Source: Prevotellaceae bacterium | GTDB lineage: Bacteria > Bacteroidota > Bacteroidia > Bacteroidales > Paludibacteraceae | Assembly: GCA_031255055.1 (NCBI GenBank) | Contig: JAIRTG010000135.1 | Span: 1 to 7,155, forward strand | DNA length: 7,155 bases | Reading direction: 5' to 3' | Part shown: positions 1 through 5,407 of the stretch, piece after piece | How positions within the stretch are numbered: the first letter of the stretch is position 1 | Layout: the number at the start of each line of letters is the position of its first letter | Notes under the pieces: generated by a model | Told to the model about the DNA's origin: nothing | The model's database searches: none | Seen by the model: only the letters and a program-made list of their open reading frames with translations | Translations under genes and position numbers: made by a program

Positions 1-53
1 CTACCCCCTCTGCGGGGCTCTGCCCCGCAACGCCCCGAAAGACAGTGATTAGT
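1..53. repeat. Bracketing GC-hairpin element, left copy (cut by the window edge)
   Basis: These 53 bases are repeated without a mismatch at 6662-6714 in the same orientation. The core is an 8-bp perfect stem (11-18 with 22-29, loop TCT at 19-21), followed by CGCCCCGAAAGACAGTGATT and then AGT. The right copy continues upstream into further GC-rich hairpins, so this copy is probably longer and truncated by the window start. Identity and order are seen directly; the idea that it is a dispersed, possibly mobile or recombination-derived element is inference. Confidence 0.9.
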
Positions 54-460
54 CCCCCTCTATATTTTGTCAAGTGCAAAAAAAAGAATAACTCTCGGCG
101 CAGCCATGCAAATACTGTTCATAGCAGATAGTTACAGGGTAGTTATATGAAAGTGTTTAAAGATTCCCTTCATTGAGCACGTCTCTTCTTAATGCTAATG
201 GCAGGCGAACAACTAATCGCTAAACACTAAACTGTGCCGTCAGGTACGAAACCCCGTCATATCGACCGCAGCGCTACCCATGACGTATATACCCGTCATT
301 CCCGCTTGTTTGATTCTAATAACCGGACACTCGAAGTGATGCAAGGGCACAGAGACGGAAATCCGCGTCGGCAGAAACTCTCTCACACCATGAAACAGGG
401 GAAAAAGAGGAAAAACGTAACCCGTATCGGTTTTTGCACCGCTCACAATGTTGCTACTCT
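54..460. other. Left flank with no convincing gene
   Basis: I find no gene here. Both strands are open over about 240-446, but the predicted peptides show no recognisable domain and the plus-strand one would start at GTG. Positions 205-210 (GCGAAC) and 213-231 (CTAATCGCTAAACACTAAA) match 6726-6731 and 6751-6769, in the same order relative to the bracketing hairpin element, so this stretch is homologous in part to the right flank. Between 54 and 204 no counterpart is seen on the right. The hexamer CGTCAT occurs at 255-260 and 294-299 with its complement ATGACG at 280-285. Confidence 0.5.
213..231. repeat. Heptamer repeat, short left copy
   Basis: CTAATCGCTAAACACTAAA is identical to 6751-6769. 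It reads as a partial unit CTAAT plus CGCTAAA and CACTAAA, that is, the last 2.7 units of the five-unit 7-bp tandem array on the right flank. It belongs to the same composite element as the hairpin repeat at 1-53. Confidence 0.75.
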
Positions 461-820
461 CTACTTTTTGTCAGTTCTGCCATTTTTTTGAATAAATACA
501 TAGCTGCAAGGCAATTCACCCGATAGTTCAGCCATTATGGAATCGTTTTTAATATAGTAGGCAACCGGAAAAGAATTTGTTAAGCGAAAAAGCGTACCTG
601 CCGGATAATTTCTTATACTAAACTCAGGCTTAAAAATCTCCTTAAACCTGTATTCCGCAATAGAATCTTCCAACGCGATACCAATGACTTTGTCCACTGA
701 ACCCGAAGATTCATACCGGTTTAAATTTTCGATAGAATTCATACAGTGAGGACATAGATAAGTAAAGGTAAACACCAGATAAGTAGAATCCTTTGATGTG
801 GAAACAAATTCTTTCAAAAT

Positions 821-1040
821 CGTAAGGACGCAAGAAAATTTCCATAAGGACGCAAGAAAATTTCCGTAAGGACGCAAGAAAATTTCCGTAAGGACGCAAG
901 AAAATTTCCATAAGGACGCAAGAAAATTTCCGTAAGGACGCAAGAAAATTTCCGTAAGGACGTAAGAAAATTTCCGTAAGGACGCAAGAAAATTTCCGTA
1001 AGGACGCAAGAAAATTTCCGTAAGGACGCAAGAAAATTTC
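821..1040. repeat. Tandem array, ten 22-bp units
   Basis: Ten contiguous units of exactly 22 bp, with no spacers. The consensus begins CGTAAGGACGCAAGAAAA and ends TTTC. Units 2 (843-864) and 5 (909-930) carry CATAA instead of CGTAA, and unit 7 (953-974) has GTAAG for GCAAG; the rest are identical. Each unit contains an AAAATTT tract, so the tracts recur every 22 bp, close to two helical turns, which predicts curved DNA. Because 22 is not a multiple of three, any frame through the array cycles through all phases; all three minus-strand frames are open across it. A further half unit lies inverted at 1050-1067. Confidence 0.97.
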
Positions 1041-1067
1041 CATAGTGAAGGAAATTTTCTTGCGTCC
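1024..1067. repeat. 18-bp perfect inverted repeat closing the 22-bp array
   Basis: GGACGCAAGAAAATTTCC at 1024-1041 (most of unit 10) is matched by its exact reverse complement at 1050-1067, separated by 8 nt. As RNA or single-stranded DNA it would form an 18-bp hairpin. It marks a sharp end of the array: everything beyond 1067 is outside the tandem pattern, although ATGGAAATTCC at 1070-1080 partly echoes it. Confidence 0.93.
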
Positions 1068-1227
1068 ATATGGAAATTCCGACGGATAAGCGCCGGGATT
1101 TTCTCCGGTTGTTCATCCTTAAAAATGCGGGATAAACGGCGGTCAAACCGTCCGAATAAACAAGGCGGGACTAACACTGCCGCTTGTAAACGACGTAACT
1201 CAGTCATAAGCACGACTCGACTCCTTA

Positions 1228-1264
1228 TAAAAAACAGAGGCTGTCCCTTTTGAGAGACAACCTC
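1228..1264 (-). terminator. Rho-independent terminator after nagB
   Basis: On the minus strand GAGGTTGTC (1264-1256) pairs with GACAGCCTC (1245-1237) with one G-U pair. Two further pairs can form toward the loop, and the stem is followed by TGTTTTTTAT. It lies 30 nt beyond the nagB stop, so it probably ends the acpP-fabF-rnc-nagB transcript. The stem also separates nagB from the repeat-fused thioredoxin remnant. Confidence 0.8.
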
Positions 1265-1293
1265 GTTTTCTTGTGCAGGACATCATCCGCTTT

Positions 1294-2103
1294 TTACAGC
1301 AGCGAATCGGGATTCAAATAGTCTTTTTCAATGTCCAAAAAGTATTTGTAGGTTCCCACTTTCAATTCGGCGCAAGCGTCATAATCGCAGACAATCATCC
1401 CTTTCGGGTGCATCTGTAAGGCGCTGACTGTCCATATATGACTCATAGGCTCTTCCACTCCGTGTCTCAATGCGCGGGCTTTGCCGTGTCCGTTCACAAT
1501 GATCAGCACTTCTTTTGCGTCCAAAATCGTTCCCACTCCCACTGTCAATGCTGTTTTCGGAACCTTATTTACATCATTGTCGAAAAAGCGCGAATTGGCA
1601 ATGATTGTATCCGTCGTCAAGGTTTTTTCACGGGTGCGCGATGTTAACGATGAGCAGGGTTCGTTAAAAGCAATGTGTCCGTCGGGGCCGATTCCCCCCA
1701 AAAACAAATCAATGCCGCCATAAGATGCTATTTTCGCTTCAAAATCGGCACATTCCTGTTGCAGGTCGGGTGCATTGCCGTTCAGGATATTTGTATTTCC
1801 GGCTTTAATATTGATATGGCTGAAGAAATTATGCCACATAAAAGTGTAATAACTTTGCTCATGGTTGCGCGGCAGAGCCACATACTCATCCATATTGAAT
1901 GTAACAACATGCTCAAACGAAACAAGCCCCTTTTTGTACAGACGGATCAACTGTCGGTACATCCCCAACGGAGAAGAACCTGTAGGAAGACCCAACACAA
2001 AGGGGTTTTCTTCTGTCGGATTCGCTTTTTTTACTTTAGCCGCTACATAGTTGGCCACCCATTCCGATATGCTTTGATAATCGGGTTGTATTATCAGTCT
2101 CAT
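1294..2103 (-). CDS. nagB: Glucosamine-6-phosphate deaminase
   Basis: Converts glucosamine 6-phosphate to fructose 6-phosphate and ammonia in the cytoplasm, feeding amino sugars from GlcNAc or peptidoglycan recycling into glycolysis. The 269-residue product matches the E. coli enzyme (266 aa) nearly end to end: LGLPTGSSP (38-45) for phosphate binding, TFNMDEY with D72, and GGIGPDGHIAFNEP with D141, H143 and E148, all at the E. coli positions of the catalytic residues. Residues of the allosteric GlcNAc-6-P site known from E. coli are also kept (S151, S152, R158, K160, T161, Y254), so an allosterically controlled hexamer is likely. The ATG start gives MRLI, the usual family N-terminus. It follows rnc by 60 nt on the same strand and precedes a strong terminator. 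Cotranscription with rnc is inferred; a weak TAnnTTTG-like element (TACTTTTA on the minus strand, 2144-2137) in the gap could give it its own promoter. Confidence 0.97.
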   Translation of the reverse strand: MRLIIQPDYQSISEWVANYVAAKVKKANPTEENPFVLGLPTGSSPLGMYRQLIRLYKKGLVSFEHVVTFNMDEYVALPRNHEQSYYTFMWHNFFSHINIKAGNTNILNGNAPDLQQECADFEAKIASYGGIDLFLGGIGPDGHIAFNEPCSSLTSRTREKTLTTDTIIANSRFFDNDVNKVPKTALTVGVGTILDAKEVLIIVNGHGKARALRHGVEEPMSHIWTVSALQMHPKGMIVCDYDACAELKVGTYKYFLDIEKDYLNPDSLL

Positions 2104-2163
2104 AATTACATCATTTTTTTTTGTTCAACATGTCGATAAAAGTACTGTTTTTTTCTTGCGGAT

Positions 2164-2922
2164 TTATTTCTGACCTTTTTTCATATAGACGATCTGCGGG
2201 GTCTTTATCACAAGTCTGCATGCTTTTTTCGATGCGTTCTGTTGTGATTCTTTTTTTGTTTTGCCGAAACCATCGCAGATTTCTCTATCATTAATAAACA
2301 GGACGGTCTCAAAATTATACATCTCCGACGTCATCACTTTGGTATCAAACCGTATTTCAAAATGTCTTTTTTGCGCCCATTCGATGATCCTTGACTTGAA
2401 ATTGGTTTCGGTGGTAATTAGTTTCGCAATATCAAACTTTTTGACGAACAATTTTTCCTCGATAAACTGTCGGCATGTTTCATATCCTCGATCCAGGTAG
2501 ATTGCGCCGATTAGCGCTTCTATGGCATTGCCGTAGATGTTCGTTTTTTCGGGTGTTATCAGCGATTTTGAGTACATCAAAAGTTTGTCGAGTCCGATAG
2601 CGAAAGCCAATTTGTTCAACACTTCCCGGTTGACGATTTTCGATCGGGCGTCGGTCAGAAAGCCCTCGCTTTTATTGCCAAAACGGTGATAGAGCATATC
2701 GGCCGTAATCAAACTTAAAACGGCGTCGCCCAAAAACTCCAGCCGCTCATTGCTGATCGGTACGCAGTTTTTTGCAAGCACGGCAACAGAACTGTGGCGA
2801 AGCGCCAATTGATAATAACCGATATTGTCGGGATAGAATCCGAGCAGGTTATAAAACGACAAATAAGGCTCCTTTCGAGTTTTCGATAAGAGCCTTATTA
2901 TTTCAAAAATTTTCTTTATCAC
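2164..2922 (-). CDS. rnc: Ribonuclease III
   Basis: Cleaves double-stranded RNA, including rRNA precursors and structured mRNAs, in the cytoplasm; the family acts as a dimer with metal-ion catalysis. Of 252 residues, about 20-165 are the RNase III domain with the signature NERLEFLGDAVL (58-69; E59, E62 and D66 correspond to E. coli E38, E41 and D45), and about 172-240 are a double-stranded RNA-binding domain ending GKTKKESQQNASKKAC. The second acidic cluster reads YGNAIEALIGAIYLD: E135 matches E. coli E117, but the position of E. coli D114 is N132. This may be normal for the lineage. The start is GTG at 2922-2920; there is no upstream alternative because the fabF stop lies in the same frame 6 nt earlier, and the next Met (77) is past the signature. 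That tight spacing indicates one operon with fabF, probably with translational coupling. Confidence 0.96.
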   Translation of the reverse strand: MIKKIFEIIRLLSKTRKEPYLSFYNLLGFYPDNIGYYQLALRHSSVAVLAKNCVPISNERLEFLGDAVLSLITADMLYHRFGNKSEGFLTDARSKIVNREVLNKLAFAIGLDKLLMYSKSLITPEKTNIYGNAIEALIGAIYLDRGYETCRQFIEEKLFVKKFDIAKLITTETNFKSRIIEWAQKRHFEIRFDTKVMTSEMYNFETVLFINDREICDGFGKTKKESQQNASKKACRLVIKTPQIVYMKKGQK

Positions 2923-2928
2923 GAGAGG

Positions 2929-4191
2929 TTATTCCGAATATTTTTTGAAAATAACGCTTGCGTTATGTCCGCCGAATCCGAATGTATTTGACAAAGCCAC
3001 GTTGATTTCACGTTTCTGTGCCCGATTGAATGTAAAATTGAGTTTATAGTCAATTTCGGGATCTTCGTCGCCTTCGTGAAAATTGATTGTCGGCGGCACG
3101 ATGCTTTCTTCAATTGCCTTTATTGCAAACAGGGCTTCGATTGCACCTGCCGCACCAAGCAAATGTCCTGTCATCGATTTGGTCGAACTGATGTTCAGTT
3201 TGTAGGCATGTTCGCCAAAGACTTCCTTGATTGCTTTAGCTTCGGAGGGGTCGCCCACCGGTGTTGAAGTGCCGTGTACATTGATATAATCAACCTCTTC
3301 GGCCTTCATTTCGGCATCTTTCAGAGCGCGTTCCATCACCAGTCGTGCTCCCAATCCTTCGGGATGCGTTGCCGTCATGTGGAAAGCGTCGGCAGACAAG
3401 CCTGTTCCTTTCATTTCGCAAAGGATATTTGCTCCGCGCGACAGTGCATGTCCCAGTTCTTCCAACACAAGACAGCCGGAACCTTCGCCTACTACAAATC
3501 CGTCGCGGCTTTTGCTGAACGGTCGCGATGCGCCTTCGGGATCGTCGTTGCGAGTCGAGAGCGCTGTCATCGCATTGAAGCCTCCAACACCCGACGGCGT
3601 AATGGATGCTTCCGAACCGCCTGCGAAAATAACATTTGCTTTCCCGAGACGAATCAGATTAAATGCGTCGATCAGGGCGTTCGTTGCCGAAGCGCAAGCC
3701 GAAACGGTCGCATAATTCGGCCCGCGAAATCCGTACATGATCGAAATGTGACCTGCGGCAATATCCGAAATCATTTTCGGAATGAAGAACGGGTTGTATT
3801 TCGGACCCTGTTCTTTATGCGAAAAATAATAGCCCGCTTCTTCTTCCAGCGTTCTGATACCTCCGATGCCTGCAGCCATGATGACTCCGACTTCATCTTT
3901 ATCTATTTTTTCTAAATCGATATAACTGTTTTTGAGCGCTTCTTTTGCTGCAATAATCGCATATTGGGCATAAGAATCCAGTTTCCGCGCCTCTTTTCGG
4001 TCGAAATAGGCCAGCGGATCAAAATTCTTCACTTCACATGCGAATTTTGTTTTAAACATCGATGCGTCAAAATAAGTAATCGGCCCCGCACCGCTTACTC
4101 CGTTGATAATCCCGTTCCATGTTTCGGATACGGTTTTGCCCAGCGGAGTAATTGCGCCGAGACCGGTTACTACAACTCTTTTCAACTCCAT
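2929..4191 (-). CDS. fabF: 3-oxoacyl-[acyl-carrier-protein] synthase II (KAS II)
   Basis: Elongates fatty acids in the type II system by condensing malonyl-ACP with acyl-ACP; in E. coli this enzyme also controls the 16:1 to 18:1 step. The 420-residue length is typical. Visible active-site features are the nucleophile C166 in TVSACASAT, H306 in NVHGTSTPVGD, K338 in SSTKSMTGH, H343 in the same segment, and the glycine-rich gate NTFGFGGHN (402-410). The N-terminus MELKRVVVTGLGAITPLG is the standard start of the family, supporting the ATG at 4191-4189. It lies 18 nt after acpP, whose product is its substrate carrier, and 6 nt before rnc. Nothing in the sequence suggests a broken or unusual enzyme. 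Confidence 0.98.
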   Translation of the reverse strand: MELKRVVVTGLGAITPLGKTVSETWNGIINGVSGAGPITYFDASMFKTKFACEVKNFDPLAYFDRKEARKLDSYAQYAIIAAKEALKNSYIDLEKIDKDEVGVIMAAGIGGIRTLEEEAGYYFSHKEQGPKYNPFFIPKMISDIAAGHISIMYGFRGPNYATVSACASATNALIDAFNLIRLGKANVIFAGGSEASITPSGVGGFNAMTALSTRNDDPEGASRPFSKSRDGFVVGEGSGCLVLEELGHALSRGANILCEMKGTGLSADAFHMTATHPEGLGARLVMERALKDAEMKAEEVDYINVHGTSTPVGDPSEAKAIKEVFGEHAYKLNISSTKSMTGHLLGAAGAIEALFAIKAIEESIVPPTINFHEGDEDPEIDYKLNFTFNRAQKREINVALSNTFGFGGHNASVIFKKYSE

Positions 4192-4209
4192 GGTAAAAGT
4201 GGAAAAGAA

Positions 4210-4446
4210 TTATTTTTGAATTGCGTCAATATGAGCGATAGCATCACCTACGGTGGAAATCTGTTCGGCTTCTTCGTCCGAAATGGAGATTCCGAATTCT
4301 TTCTCGAATTCCATAATTAATTCCACCGTATCTAATGAGTCAGCTCCTAAATCATTCGTAAAACTTGCATTAGGAGTTACTTCTGCTTCGTCAACGCCTA
4401 ATTTATCGACAATAATAGCTTTTACTTTAGCTTCAATTTCTGACAT
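4210..4446 (-). CDS. acpP: Acyl carrier protein
   Basis: Small acidic cytoplasmic protein that carries growing acyl chains on a 4'-phosphopantetheine arm. The 78-residue product has the attachment motif GADSLDTVEL with S37 as the modified serine, and the four-helix pattern of the family. The ATG at 4446-4444 gives MSEIEAKVKAII, the usual ACP N-terminus; the frame is open 35 codons further upstream, but that stretch is lysine-rich, unlike any ACP, and overlaps the predicted leader. It is the first gene of the acpP-fabF-rnc run and is divergent from purN. A small, highly expressed gene with a strong AT-rich upstream region fits the expected pattern. Confidence 0.98.
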   Translation of the reverse strand: MSEIEAKVKAIIVDKLGVDEAEVTPNASFTNDLGADSLDTVELIMEFEKEFGISISDEEAEQISTVGDAIAHIDAIQK

Positions 4447-4497
4447 AATTTTCGTCTTTAAGTTCTTAAATAAAATTTGTTTTTTAATTTTGCGATG

Positions 4498-4509
4498 CAA
4501 AGAAAAGTA
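4498..4509 (-). promoter_or_regulatory. Possible acpP operon promoter (-7 element)
   Basis: Read on the minus strand, TACTTTTC (4509-4502) and the overlapping TTTCTTTG (4505-4498) each match the Bacteroidota -7 consensus TAnnTTTG at 7 of 8 positions. They lie about 52-63 nt before the acpP start in very AT-rich DNA. I do not see a good TTTG box at the expected upstream distance, so this is a candidate only. Confidence 0.35.
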
Positions 4510-4550
4510 TTTTTTCTTGATTAGCCATAATAAACACATGAAAAATAGCA

Positions 4551-4558
4551 TATTTTTG
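4551..4558 (+). promoter_or_regulatory. Possible purN promoter (-7 element)
   Basis: TATTTTTG fits TAnnTTTG exactly and lies 48 nt before the purN ATG. A TTG at 4517-4519 is farther upstream than usual, so the -33 box is not convincing. The last base of the element also begins a small hairpin, GCAC-GAAA-GTGC (4558-4569), with a GNRA-type loop, near the expected 5' end of the mRNA. Confidence 0.45.
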
Positions 4559-4606
4559 CACGAAAGTGCCCTATATGCGCAAGAAATACATTAAAAAGCG
4601 GTTAAT

Positions 4607-5200
4607 ATGTCTGTAAAAATTATTCTTTTCGCTTCGGGTTCAGGGACAAATGTTGAGCATATTGTTGAATATTTTTCCTCGTCCGGAACCATTTCCTGTC
4701 TGCTCATTCTGTCGAACAATCCTGAGGCCGGTGTACATCGGCGTGCGAAAAGGCTGAAAGTCCCTTCGTTGACTTTTTCGCGCGAAGAGTTCAATGACGG
4801 AAAGAAAATCCTCGAATTATTGAAGCAGTTTGATATTGACGCCATTATTTTGGCCGGGTTTTTACTGAAAATCCCGCAAGTACTGATTGACGCCTATCCT
4901 CAAAAAATCATCAACATTCATCCCGCCCTGTTACCCAAATTCGGCGGGAAAGGCATGTACGGAGCGCGGGTACACGAAGCGGTAAAAGCGGCCGGCGAAA
5001 AGGAAACAGGCATCAGCATCCATTTTGTAAACGAAAACTACGACAGAGGCGCCCTCATTTTTCAGGCGCGGTGTACCGTCGAGTCGGACGATACGACCGA
5101 AACAATCGCCGAAAAAGTACATCAACTGGAATATACCTACTATCCTCCTGTGATCGAAAAAACACTGCACGCTATTTTCGGCATTACAACCGAAGATTGA
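4607..5200 (+). CDS. purN: Phosphoribosylglycinamide formyltransferase (GAR transformylase)
   Basis: Transfers the formyl group of 10-formyltetrahydrofolate to GAR in the third step of de novo purine synthesis, in the cytoplasm. The 197-residue product has the N-terminal phosphate-binding loop FASGSGTN (8-15), the catalytic segment NIHPALLPKFGGKGMYG with N103 and H105, and D146 in ENYDRGALIFQ; these correspond to E. coli N106, H108 and D144. Length is close to the usual 190-210. The ATG at 4607 gives MSVKIILFASGSG, the typical start. The gene is divergent from acpP over a 160-nt shared upstream region, an arrangement I associate with Bacteroidales from general knowledge. No strong terminator follows closely; a 4-bp stem at 5202-5213 with TTTAAAAT after it is weak, and the first strong one is at 5353-5395. 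Confidence 0.97.
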   Translation: MSVKIILFASGSGTNVEHIVEYFSSSGTISCLLILSNNPEAGVHRRAKRLKVPSLTFSREEFNDGKKILELLKQFDIDAIILAGFLLKIPQVLIDAYPQKIINIHPALLPKFGGKGMYGARVHEAVKAAGEKETGISIHFVNENYDRGALIFQARCTVESDDTTETIAEKVHQLEYTYYPPVIEKTLHAIFGITTED

Positions 5201-5352
5201 CAGACTGCCGTCTTTAAAATGTGATACACCCGACGCCCGTGACAGCCTATCAGGTAAAAAAAATCTTTTTTCATTTATCCCATACCGCCGGATTTTAATA
5301 TTATTCGTATCTTGCACGCGGATTTTTTTCTGTTGTATTACAATGAATCGTC

Positions 5353-5395
5353 GGCAGGAAACCGTTTCTCAGAAACGAGTTTTCCTGCCTTTTCT
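5353..5395 (+). terminator. Strong hairpin with T-rich tail just before the endonuclease start
   Basis: GGCAGGAAA (5353-5361) pairs perfectly with TTTCCTGCC (5381-5389). Nested inside it CGTTTC (5363-5368) pairs with GAAACG (5372-5377) around a TCA loop. The stem is followed by TTTTCT. It is shaped like a Rho-independent terminator for purN read-through transcripts, but it ends only about 13-18 nt before the ATG of the endonuclease gene, so it could also be part of that gene's leader and act as an attenuator. There is no matching T run on the other strand. Confidence 0.65.
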
Positions 5396-5407
5396 ATCAC
5401 TGTTAAC

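Larger units (their letters stand above)
461..1213 (-). pseudogene. Thioredoxin-like (CPHC) protein remnant fused to a 22-bp-repeat reading frame
   Basis: The frame could encode 250 residues. Residues about 138-250 look like the C-terminal part of a thioredoxin-fold protein: a hydrophobic strand (YLVFTFTY) leading into the redox motif CPHC at 154-157, then a helix, and a likely cis-proline loop (SFPVAYY, P216) followed by a final strand region. I recognise this as resembling the thioredoxin-like domains of Bacteroidota envelope proteins, which act in thiol-disulphide exchange outside the cytoplasm, but no signal peptide or membrane anchor is present here. Residues about 58-131 are encoded by the 22-bp tandem array, read as a 22-residue period, which is not a plausible thioredoxin N-terminus. 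Residues 1-57 (with LRRLQAAVLVPPCLFGRFDR) I do not recognise. The simplest reading is a truncated gene whose 5' part was lost or replaced by the array. It could instead be an expressed chimera. Stop codon is TAG at 461-463. Confidence 0.55.

Noticed and set aside
234..491. Small plus-strand gene of 85 codons in the left flank, with an overlapping minus-strand frame at 240-446
   Set aside because: GTG start, no recognisable domain, no supporting promoter, and both strands open over the same bases.
821..1040. CRISPR array
   Set aside because: The 22-bp units are directly contiguous with no unique spacers, and no cas gene is nearby.
711..1146. Two further minus-strand genes through the 22-bp array (711-1043 and 814-1146)
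   Set aside because: They are the other phases of the same stop-free repeat and do not contain the thioredoxin-like domain.
1675..2139. 154-codon plus-strand frame opposite nagB
   Set aside because: Antisense shadow of an intact, highly conserved nagB.
3274..3915. 213-codon plus-strand frame opposite fabF
   Set aside because: It lies entirely antisense to a clearly intact fabF, has no domain features, and its composition is what the complement of fabF codons gives.
4447..4551. Longer acpP start giving 35 extra residues
   Set aside because: The extension is hydrophobic then lysine-rich, unlike any acyl carrier protein, and overlaps the likely promoter; MSEIEAK is the standard N-terminus.
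5312..5407. Upstream TTG start for the endonuclease
   Set aside because: It would place 32 residues before a good signal peptide and would translate through the terminator-like hairpin.
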